A DNA stretch of 5,953 nt from positions 1 to 5,953 of the forward strand of contig JAFZZD010000166.1 of NCBI GenBank assembly GCA_017615955.1, written 5' to 3'. The notes beneath the pieces are model-generated. The model was given only the letters and a program-made list of their open reading frames with translations. It searched no databases and was not told the origin of the DNA. Origin of the DNA: Victivallales bacterium. GTDB taxonomy: Bacteria; Verrucomicrobiota; Lentisphaeria; Oligosphaerales; Oligosphaeraceae. Positions 1 through 5,723 of the stretch are shown in pieces; positions within the stretch are counted from its first letter, which is position 1, and the number at the start of each line of letters is the position of its first letter. The position numbers and the translations under genes were made by a program.

Positions 1-78
1 GCAGAATTCATTGAGTTAGAGGCATTAACTTACCTCCCTTGAAACAGCTTTGAGATAACTGTACCCATGAATTAGCCA

Positions 79-135
79 TTGCATTGCGAATAAATGCAAA
101 TAAAATGCAACAATATTTCATTTAAGAAATATTTG
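79..135. repeat. Small inverted and direct repeats in AT-rich leader
   Basis: This AT-rich stretch lies upstream of the promoter of the + strand gene. TTGCATT (79-85) and AATGCAA (93-99) form a 7-bp inverted repeat with a 7-nt spacer, and AATGCAA recurs at 104-110. AATATTTC (112-119) and GAAATATT (126-133) form a perfect 8-bp inverted repeat with a 6-nt spacer. A further TTGCAT lies at 148-153. Such symmetry could mark protein-binding sites, but AT-rich DNA yields short palindromes by chance. No known operator is recognised, so a regulatory role is inference only. Confidence 0.4.
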
Positions 136-162
136 GAATTGATTTTATTGCATATTAACTAT

Positions 163-190
163 TTGACAAAAATCAATAAGCAAGTATAGT
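163..190 (+). promoter_or_regulatory. Sigma70-type promoter of the Rpn-like gene
   Basis: A perfect -35 hexamer TTGACA (163-168) is followed after 16 bp by TATAGT (185-190), one mismatch from the -10 consensus. Transcription would start near 197, about 40 nt before the ATG at 237. The position and match quality make this the likely promoter of the downstream gene. It is a prediction from consensus; phyla with differing sigma factors may use other elements. Confidence 0.6.
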
Positions 191-222
191 TAAGCTGTTT
201 TTACAATTATTTCCACTCATAA

Positions 223-228
223 AAGGAG
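223..228 (+). promoter_or_regulatory. Ribosome binding site of the Rpn-like gene
   Basis: AAGGAG ends 8 nt before the ATG at 237. It is a strong Shine-Dalgarno match and fixes the start codon of the Rpn-like gene. Confidence 0.75.
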
Positions 229-236
229 CTTATAGT

Positions 237-1205
237 ATGAAAAACAGCAATTATTACAGAAATGGCTGCGTGAAGGACAGCGCGGCGAAGGAGTATTTCG
301 GGAAAAGGGAGGTGTTTGCGGACTTATGCAGTGCGCATCTTTTCCGGCAGCCTGGAAAGATATCCCCCTCCAGTCTGGTGGAGATTCCCACCGAATACAA
401 CAAGTTGCTTGGCAAGGCGCGGGGCGACTACAGAGCATTGAGGCTTGAAAGGGACCTGGCATTCCTGGTCTATACTGACGGAGAAAGGGCATACGCCCTG
501 GTCTGCGCGGAGTTCCAGAGCACGCAGGATGCCACAATGCCAGTGCGCGTCATGAAATACGACAGTCTAAGCTACGCCTACCAACTCAAGGCGCACATCT
601 GCGAGCAGGCGGGGAAGATACTGCCCGTGTCAACCATTGTGGTGAACCTTGGCAGAGAGCGATGGAAAGGTCCCACATCCTTGTACCAGATGTTCCCGCA
701 GGTGGATGACTTTGTCCGGGAGTATGTGCCTGACTACAGCATCAACGTGTTCGACCCGTATGACCTGGATGAAAAAATCAGGATAATGCTATGTACAGAT
801 TGCAGGAATGTGGTAAATTTATTCCAAAGTTCGGGCAGCGAGGACATGCTGCTGGACTTGTACCCTAAAGGCGGGACGGCGTATTTGAGCCGAGAGGGCG
901 TGAGGTTGGTTAATGTTTGTCTGGATATGGAATTGGAGGAACCTGAAGAAGGAGGTCAGTTGGAGATGTGCAAGGCAGTGCAGGATTTGAAGGAGAGTGG
1001 ACGCAGAGAGGGGCGCAAGGAAGGACTAAAGGAAGGCATGGAGAAAGGCATGGAGAAAGGCATGGAGAAAGGCATGGAGAAAGGCATAGAGAAAGTAGCT
1101 GCAAACGCCATTCTACAGGGTATGAAGCACAGCGATATATCCTCCATAACTGGGCTTTCGCAGGTGCGTATTTCCCAACTTGCCAGTGAAATGGGACTTG
1201 GCTGA
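237..1205 (+). CDS. Rpn/transposase-associated PD-(D/E)XK nuclease-like protein
   Basis: The product (322 aa) resembles the Rpn family (recombination-promoting nuclease, formerly annotated as putative transposase), which has a PD-(D/E)XK nuclease fold. Visible marks are ERDL with Asp73, the strand ALVCAEFQS with Glu92 and Gln94 as the likely catalytic E-x-Q, and MPVRVMKYDSLSY (101-113), a stretch typical of the family. Residues about 256-286 form a charged low-complexity segment with a GMEK repeat, probably helical, encoded by tandem 12-bp units. The last ~35 residues (ANAILQGM...ITGLSQVRISQLASEMG) resemble the short helix-turn-helix-like tail common in these proteins. The start is supported by AAGGAG at 223-228 and a promoter at 163-190. 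Family members are often multicopy and linked to RecA-independent recombination in E. coli; activity here is inferred. The gene stands alone and converges on ade. Confidence 0.8.
   Translation: MKNSNYYRNGCVKDSAAKEYFGKREVFADLCSAHLFRQPGKISPSSLVEIPTEYNKLLGKARGDYRALRLERDLAFLVYTDGERAYALVCAEFQSTQDATMPVRVMKYDSLSYAYQLKAHICEQAGKILPVSTIVVNLGRERWKGPTSLYQMFPQVDDFVREYVPDYSINVFDPYDLDEKIRIMLCTDCRNVVNLFQSSGSEDMLLDLYPKGGTAYLSREGVRLVNVCLDMELEEPEEGGQLEMCKAVQDLKESGRREGRKEGLKEGMEKGMEKGMEKGMEKGIEKVAANAILQGMKHSDISSITGLSQVRISQLASEMGLG
1035..1094 (+). repeat. Five tandem 12-bp units within the Rpn-like gene
   Basis: The unit GGCATGGAGAAA occurs four times without change (1035-1046, 1047-1058, 1059-1070, 1071-1082). 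A fifth copy (1083-1094) differs by one base (ATG to ATA). The units are in frame and encode GMEK x4 then GIEK. A degenerate charged run (GRKEGLKE) precedes them. Identity at the DNA level suggests recent expansion by slippage, so copy number may vary between strains. Confidence 0.95.
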
Positions 1206-1214
1206 AAATAATAA

Positions 1215-1287
1215 GTTGGTAGCCAGCGCGTCTCGCGCTGGCAAGTGTAGTGGTTCTCCAGCGCGGGACGCGCTGACACCCCCCAAC
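1215..1287. repeat. Compound intergenic inverted repeat (REP/BIME- or MITE-like)
   Basis: Two GC-rich hairpins lie between the convergent genes. The first has a perfect 9-bp stem (1222-1230 with 1234-1242, loop TCT). The second has a 7-bp stem (1259-1265 with 1269-1275, loop GGA). The second is an inverted near-copy of the first, so the region can also fold as one long stem: 1222-1241 pairs with 1258-1277 with one mismatch (1223/1276) and one G-T pair (1233/1266), leaving a 16-nt loop. GTTGG (1215-1219) and CCAAC (1283-1287) add a short outer pair. Twin inverted hairpins are typical of BIME-type dispersed repeats. Its place between two stop codons also fits a bidirectional terminator, but neither side has a T-run. 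Confidence 0.75.
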
Positions 1288-1291
1288 CATA

Positions 1292-1314
1292 CAGAGCCAT
1301 AAGTTTTAGCTCTG
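1292..1314. terminator. Weak hairpin just after the ade stop codon
   Basis: CAGAGC (1292-1297) and GCTCTG (1309-1314) form a 6-bp stem with an 11-nt loop, 3 nt past the ade stop on the - strand. No T-run follows in that direction, so an intrinsic terminator is doubtful. It may only help protect the 3' end of the mRNA, or be chance. Confidence 0.2.
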
Positions 1315-1317
1315 CTA

Positions 1318-3018
1318 CTAATGCACGAAGCTCCACGCACTAACGTCAAATACGCCCTTGTCCGTGATGCGGAGGAACGGGATTACGGGAAGCGGGAGGA
1401 ATGCAAGCTGAAGGAAAGGTGCCTCCAGCGGGCAGCCTGTCTTCTTGGCTGCGTTTTGGAGCTGTCCGCAATAATCGTGAACAGTCTTGCTGTCCTTGTC
1501 TGACATAAGACCGCCCAAAGGCAAAGGTCCCAGGCCTATAACTTTACCGTCGATGGCCACGGCAAAACCGCCTTGCGCATCAATTAGCGCATTTACGGCG
1601 CATGCCATATCCTCGTCATTCATCCCCACCACGCAGATGTTATGGCTGTCATGCCCAACAGTGGAGGCTATCGCGCCTTTTTGCATCTTGAAGCCATGCA
1701 CAAAGCCCAGTGCTCTGTTGCCGTTTTTGCCATGCCTCTCCAGTACGGCAATCTTCGCAATGTCCCTGGACACATCCGCCTTCTTCTCGCCCGCTGGCAT
1801 ATCCATCTTGAGATAATCTGTCAGCAATGAGAGTTCCCTGATGCCGATGACTGGCATTTCCGTTTTGTCGGTCACGATGCGGAAATCCTCCGCCTTGACC
1901 TTTTTGCACTTCACGCTGTTGCGGAACAATTCTGTTGAGGGTTCGGGCTTCCTGCTGGCGAAAAGTTCTTCGTTTACCAGACGCCCTTTGCAGATGACTG
2001 CCGAGACCTGGCACTTGTCAAAGTCGGACAACAGCACGATATCCGCAAAATAGCCTGGAGCCACAAGTCCCTTGTACTTAAGATTGCGCTGCTGCGCGGG
2101 AGACAGGCATGCCGTGCGATACACGGCAAGCGGATTGCAACCTGCTGCCAGGCATCTCGCCACCATGCCGTCGATGTGCCCGTTCTCGGCAATGTCCTTT
2201 GGATTGCGGTCATCGGTGCAGAATGCCAGGAACGGCGCATTCTCAATGGTGACCAACGGCATCAGCTCATCCAGATTCCGCGCCACGGAGCCTTCCCTTA
2301 TGAAAACTGCCATTCCCTTGCGAAGCTTCTCCTTGGCTTCATCCAGCTGGCTGCATTCATGGTCATTGCCAACGCCAGCGGCGAGATACGCATTCAAATC
2401 CTTGCCTCCTAGCAAGGGAGCATGCCCGTCGATATTGCCGTAAAACTGCTCGATTTTTGCCAGAACGTATGGATCCAGGTTAAGCACGCCTGGCACATTC
2501 ATCAATTCCGCCAGGCCAGCCACGCAAGGCTTGTCCGCAAAACTACGCAAATCCTCACAGGTTATGCTGGAGCCTGCGGTCTCCATGTCCGTGGCAGGCA
2601 CGCAGGAACTCAATGCCACCAACAGATCCATGCGCATATTGGCGGCGCAATCCAGGAAATACTCTATCGCGGCTGGCCCGCACACATTCGATATCTCATG
2701 CGGGTCGCAGATAGCCGTGACTGTCCCGTGAGGCAAGACGCAGCGCTCGAATTCGTATGGTGTTATAAGGGAGGATTCCACGTGGACATGCGCGTCCATG
2801 AAGCCAGGCACGGCTGTCAGTCCACTGCAATCCATAACCGCCCTGCCCTCGTAGTTCTCGCCAACGCCCACAATCCTGTCGCCGCAGATGGCTATGTCAC
2901 CCTGCGTGAACGAGCCGTCTGTCAGATTGAAGATTCTGACATTCTTCAGCACCAGGTCCGCCGCCTCCAAGCCACGTGCCTGGCGTATGCATTTCGCAAT
3001 GTATTCGACTGTAGGCAT
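1318..3018 (-). CDS. ade: Adenine deaminase
   Basis: This enzyme (EC 3.5.4.2) deaminates adenine to hypoxanthine and ammonia in purine salvage, in the cytoplasm. The 566-aa product is close to the usual length (E. coli Ade 588). It has the amidohydrolase layout: an N-terminal beta domain (about 20-70), the metal-binding DAHVHVESS with His77 and His79, ICDPHEI (103-109), AELMNVPGV (170-178), GHAPLLGG (198-205), GNDHE (217-221), and FCTDD with Asp269/Asp270. The C-terminal part typical of Ade, absent from many other amidohydrolases, is present: VGHDSHNICVVG (454-465) and the glycine-rich GLGPLPLGGLMSD (495-507). The ATG lies 4 nt after the transporter stop, and AAGGA sits about 13 nt upstream of it, inside the transporter's last codons, implying co-transcription and perhaps translational coupling. 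The gene ends with two TAG codons in tandem when read outward. Confidence 0.95.
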   Translation of the reverse strand: MPTVEYIAKCIRQARGLEAADLVLKNVRIFNLTDGSFTQGDIAICGDRIVGVGENYEGRAVMDCSGLTAVPGFMDAHVHVESSLITPYEFERCVLPHGTVTAICDPHEISNVCGPAAIEYFLDCAANMRMDLLVALSSCVPATDMETAGSSITCEDLRSFADKPCVAGLAELMNVPGVLNLDPYVLAKIEQFYGNIDGHAPLLGGKDLNAYLAAGVGNDHECSQLDEAKEKLRKGMAVFIREGSVARNLDELMPLVTIENAPFLAFCTDDRNPKDIAENGHIDGMVARCLAAGCNPLAVYRTACLSPAQQRNLKYKGLVAPGYFADIVLLSDFDKCQVSAVICKGRLVNEELFASRKPEPSTELFRNSVKCKKVKAEDFRIVTDKTEMPVIGIRELSLLTDYLKMDMPAGEKKADVSRDIAKIAVLERHGKNGNRALGFVHGFKMQKGAIASTVGHDSHNICVVGMNDEDMACAVNALIDAQGGFAVAIDGKVIGLGPLPLGGLMSDKDSKTVHDYCGQLQNAAKKTGCPLEAPFLQLAFLPLPVIPFLRITDKGVFDVSAWSFVH

Positions 3019-3022
3019 GATA

Positions 3023-4297
3023 TTAACTTTCCTTCTTCTGCCCTGGCACCAGTATCAGGAACAGCATACTGAACACACAAAGCAGGAAATAGATTATAAA
3101 CATGAAATGATAATGCGAGAAGTCCACGCCGAACACAGTCCACTTTGGGGCAAGAGCGCCGCTGGCAAGCAACAAGGTCGCCCCCAGGGTGCTGATCACG
3201 CTGCCAATGCTCTGCATTACCAGGCAGAATGACATCGCGACAACGCGATTGTTCTGGGGTGCCAGTTCAATTGTGCGCACGGAGGAAAGGCACATCAGAT
3301 GCGCGTATGCCAGACCACTGGAGAAAAACAGAATCCCCATCAAGATAGCGCTGTGTGCTCCGTCAGGACGCACGAAAAGCACAAAGAACGATACCAAAAC
3401 CAAGAGGATATGGGTCATTGCCTGATAGAGGCGAACCTTAAACAGGCGTGTGGCAAAGCGCACTGTCACGAAGCCGATTATCATGCCGCACAAGCGGCAT
3501 GAGGTGACCGTCATAATTGTGTCCGCGCCGAATGCAAGGCCCTTTTTCATGTAGATGATGCAGAGAGGAAGCAGTCCGATGGAGGCGGTGTAGGCGGCAA
3601 GCAGATAGAAGGCGTAGCCCAGCACACCGTGCTCATTGAAGAGGGAGCATAACGAACGTATGAAGTTGCCAGCCTCCTTTTCCTCGCTTTTGTCGATGGG
3701 CATTTTGTTCATGCAGAAAACTCGCCCAAAGGCCATTACTGCGGCAAATAGGATTATCATCTGGAATTTCCACAGTTGGGGTTCATCGCCCATGAAGCGC
3801 CCTGCCAAATAGAGAAGACAGGTGTTGAGTATCATGTACGAGAAGCGCATTGTGGAGAAAAACTTGCCCCGTTCGTCACTGCGCAGCACATTTCCACACA
3901 TTGGATACCATGCATTGCTGTATAGAGGACGGGACAGGTTGTAGCACAAGGCCCCAATCATAACAACATACTTTGCCCTTGGACCGAACATGGGTGCGGA
4001 TGCCATGAGGACGAACATTGCCATTCCAAAGAAAGTCGCGCTGGTATATGACCTGCGCAAGCCAATCCTGCTAATCAGCAAGGCGCAGGGCATTCCCAAA
4101 AGCACACTGGCAAGCGCTGAAAATGAGGACGAAAACAGCGAAAAAGCCTCGCTGCCGCCCAGCATGACAAGAAACAATATTATTATGGCATTGCTGTCAT
4201 TCACCCACTCCGATATGCAGCCAAACAATGCGGACGTTATGGCATAGCGCTGGGCCTTTCGCCTGACATTGTCAGGCAACGTATCAGCAAAACTCAT
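3023..4297 (-). CDS. MFS transporter, 12 predicted membrane helices
   Basis: The 424-aa product is an inner-membrane protein of major facilitator type. I count about 12 hydrophobic segments, near residues 17-45, 52-76, 84-104, 108-125, 150-167, 178-195, 226-250, 262-280, 293-309, 316-340, 352-378 and 397-417. The middle loop (196-222) is charged and probably cytoplasmic, separating two six-helix halves. SRIGLRRSY (76-84), between helices 2 and 3, is a weak form of the MFS loop signature. The ATG at 4297 has AAGGA about 8 nt upstream. The 4-nt gap to ade suggests a shared transcript, so a purine base, nucleoside or related solute is a possible substrate, but no residue proves this. It does not look like the NCS2 purine permeases often expected beside such enzymes. 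Exact subfamily is unknown. Confidence 0.85.
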   Translation of the reverse strand: MSFADTLPDNVRRKAQRYAITSALFGCISEWVNDSNAIIILFLVMLGGSEAFSLFSSSFSALASVLLGMPCALLISRIGLRRSYTSATFFGMAMFVLMASAPMFGPRAKYVVMIGALCYNLSRPLYSNAWYPMCGNVLRSDERGKFFSTMRFSYMILNTCLLYLAGRFMGDEPQLWKFQMIILFAAVMAFGRVFCMNKMPIDKSEEKEAGNFIRSLCSLFNEHGVLGYAFYLLAAYTASIGLLPLCIIYMKKGLAFGADTIMTVTSCRLCGMIIGFVTVRFATRLFKVRLYQAMTHILLVLVSFFVLFVRPDGAHSAILMGILFFSSGLAYAHLMCLSSVRTIELAPQNNRVVAMSFCLVMQSIGSVISTLGATLLLASGALAPKWTVFGVDFSHYHFMFIIYFLLCVFSMLFLILVPGQKKES

Positions 4298-4322
4298 TTT
4301 TCATTCCTTATGTTTTCAAGAA

Positions 4323-4336
4323 GTGGACTGTGGACT
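4323..4336. repeat. Two tandem copies of GTGGACT
   Basis: GTGGACT occurs twice in direct succession (4323-4329 and 4330-4336), just upstream of the MFS ribosome binding site as read on the - strand. It may be a small duplication or a binding site; no function is evident. Confidence 0.5.
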
Positions 4337-4358
4337 GTCTGTAAGGCGCACAACTGGT

Positions 4359-4380
4359 GCGACGGCGAGGACGCCGTCGC
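4359..4380. repeat. Perfect 9-bp hairpin between nth and the MFS gene
   Basis: GCGACGGCG (4359-4367) pairs perfectly with CGCCGTCGC (4372-4380) around a 4-nt loop, 10 nt beyond the nth stop on the - strand. On the - strand the loop is TCCT, and a GGTAG motif precedes the stem by a few bases, as it does for the hairpin at 1222-1242. No T-run follows, so it is not a classical intrinsic terminator, though it could end or attenuate the nth transcript. A short alternative stem, CGCAC (4347-4351) with GTGCG (4357-4361), overlaps it. It may be a dispersed hairpin repeat of the same type as the one near 1222. Confidence 0.65.
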
Positions 4381-4390
4381 TACTACCTAA

Positions 4391-4999
4391 TCACTTACAG
4401 GATGGGCACCATTTTGCCACGGGGCATTTGGAGCAAAGGGGCTTTTGCGCACGGCAGATGTATCTGCCAAGAAGCAGAAGATAGTGGTGTCCATCCTTCA
4501 GGTATTTCTTTGGCACGGCCTTCATCAGGTCTTCTTCCACCTTGTCTGGTTCGTTGTGGGAAGAAAGGCCAGTGCGCCTTGCGACGCGCCCCACGTGGGT
4601 ATCGACTGCAATCACAGGCTGGCCGAACCAGATGTTGAGCACCACATTTGCAGTCTTGCGACCCACGCCTGGCAGGGACATGAGTTCCTCCCGCGTGGAG
4701 GGCACCTGCCCGCAAAAGTCAGCCTTAAGTTTCTGGCACAGCCCGATTATATGTTTTGCCTTCACCGTATGGAAGCCAATGCTGTGGATTGCCTGTGCTA
4801 GCCCTTCCTCGCCCATGGCAATGTAGTCATCGACTGTGCGCACCTTCTGCCATAGCTGCGAGGTGACCTTGTTGACGGACTTGTCTGTGCACTGCGCAGA
4901 CAAAACAACCGCCACCAGCAAATCCAGGGCGGAACCGTAATGGAGTTCGCCCTTTGGCTCGATGGCGGCGGCCAATGCACTCCAAAATGACTTGTTCAT
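4391..4999 (-). CDS. nth: Endonuclease III, DNA glycosylase/AP lyase
   Basis: This base-excision repair enzyme removes oxidised pyrimidines from DNA and cleaves the abasic site by beta-elimination. The 202-aa product matches the family length (E. coli Nth 211). Marks in order are LLVAVVLSAQCTDKSVNKVT (28-46), the helix-hairpin-helix LPGVGRKTA (109-117) with the catalytic Lys115, VDTHVGRV (132-139) with the catalytic Asp133, and the [4Fe-4S] cluster cysteines 182, 189, 192 and 198 in the C-x6-C-x2-C-x5-C pattern. An extra Cys201 lies two residues before the end. The ATG is 15 nt after the thyX stop and has no good Shine-Dalgarno sequence. The start is still preferred because the N-terminus aligns with E. 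coli Nth and the next Met is residue 62. Translation may rely on coupling to thyX. Confidence 0.95.
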   Translation of the reverse strand: MNKSFWSALAAAIEPKGELHYGSALDLLVAVVLSAQCTDKSVNKVTSQLWQKVRTVDDYIAMGEEGLAQAIHSIGFHTVKAKHIIGLCQKLKADFCGQVPSTREELMSLPGVGRKTANVVLNIWFGQPVIAVDTHVGRVARRTGLSSHNEPDKVEEDLMKAVPKKYLKDGHHYLLLLGRYICRAQKPLCSKCPVAKWCPSCK

Positions 5000-5014
5000 A
5001 AGACAAGCTGGAAA

Positions 5015-5704
5015 TTACCAGTTGAACACCTTTGCCACGTTGGGGAGCAGGGGCTTGATCAGCTGCTTGATTCCAACGGCGTATTCCTTGATTTCTGCCT
5101 GGGCATGCTCACTGTCCCTAAGTTCCAGGAACTTGATTAGGTTGTTCAGATCCACAGTCGCCCAGAAGGTAGTCATCATGTTCTGTGGAAGGACGCCTCT
5201 CGCCTGCTCGCGGCAAACGCCAGCCTCAAGAAGTTCTTCATAGCATTTGAAGGCTGCCTGGTTCATGGCATCAATTTTTGCACGGCATGCGGCCTGGTCT
5301 ATGCTGTCGCTGACAACTGAAGCCTGCCTGTCGCTTTCAGCCTGCCCGCGCAATTCCGTCGGTACGTAGAACGTTACATCCTCCTGGGTGTAACGGCGCG
5401 AAATCTCATTGTAACTCCAGGTCCTGTGGCGATGCCACTGGGAACGCACAAACAGCGGGCAATGCACCAGGAATGTGAACACCACATGCTCCAGTGGACT
5501 GGTATGGTGGTTCGCAATCAGGTATCTCACCAACGCCGCATCCCTTGCATCCATCTCGGACTTGCACTTGCCGAAGGAAACCCTGGCGGCATTGACTATG
5601 CTAGTCTCGGTTCCCATCTGGTCAACCAAACCAATCCAACCCTGTCCGCCCAGAACCATAACGTGTTTGGGTGGCGGCACATTGACATTTACCTGCTCGC
5701 TCAT
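5015..5704 (-). CDS. thyX: Flavin-dependent thymidylate synthase ThyX
   Basis: ThyX methylates dUMP to dTMP using methylene-tetrahydrofolate, FAD and NADPH. Unlike ThyA it releases tetrahydrofolate rather than dihydrofolate, so it lessens the need for dihydrofolate reductase. The 229-aa product fits the family length. The ThyX signature RHRxxSxNxxSxRY is complete at residues 92-105 (RHRTWSYNEISRRY). Other conserved parts are the early ARVSFGK (40-46), HTSPLEH (67-73), EQARGVLP (166-173), and the C-terminal FLELRDSEHAQAEI (192-205), whose Arg196 matches the arginine that contacts dUMP in the family. AAGGAG (5711-5716) sits 6 nt before the ATG and supports the start. The gene follows the acyl carrier protein gene by 19 nt and precedes nth by 15 nt, so the three are probably co-transcribed. 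Confidence 0.97.
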   Translation of the reverse strand: MSEQVNVNVPPPKHVMVLGGQGWIGLVDQMGTETSIVNAARVSFGKCKSEMDARDAALVRYLIANHHTSPLEHVVFTFLVHCPLFVRSQWHRHRTWSYNEISRRYTQEDVTFYVPTELRGQAESDRQASVVSDSIDQAACRAKIDAMNQAAFKCYEELLEAGVCREQARGVLPQNMMTTFWATVDLNNLIKFLELRDSEHAQAEIKEYAVGIKQLIKPLLPNVAKVFNW

Positions 5705-5710
5705 TGCCTT

Positions 5711-5716
5711 CTCCTT
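5711..5716 (-). promoter_or_regulatory. Ribosome binding site of thyX
   Basis: Read on the - strand, AAGGAG ends 6 nt before the thyX ATG at 5704, in the 19-nt gap after the acyl carrier protein gene. It decides the thyX start. Confidence 0.75.
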
Positions 5717-5723
5717 GGAAATG

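Noticed and set aside
1..42. A + strand frame open from the left edge to TGA at 40-42, as the tail of an upstream gene
   Set aside because: Only 13 codons are visible and a run of that length is open by chance about half the time; the residues match nothing I recognise.
1035..1094. Tandem repeat as a CRISPR-like array
   Set aside because: The units are 12 bp, have no spacers and are in frame within a coding region.
237..1205. Rpn-like gene as a true insertion sequence transposase
   Set aside because: There is no DDE or HUH motif, no terminal inverted repeats bracketing the gene and no target duplication visible; the residues fit a PD-(D/E)XK nuclease instead.
910..1349. Several - strand open frames of 78-126 codons across the 12-bp repeats
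   Set aside because: They overlap the Rpn-like gene, read the repeat as low-complexity peptide and cross the intergenic hairpins; none shows a protein family pattern.
2422..3072. A 216-codon open frame on the + strand antisense to ade
   Set aside because: It lies wholly opposite conserved ade codons apart from its end, has no recognisable domain and reflects codon bias of the real - strand gene.
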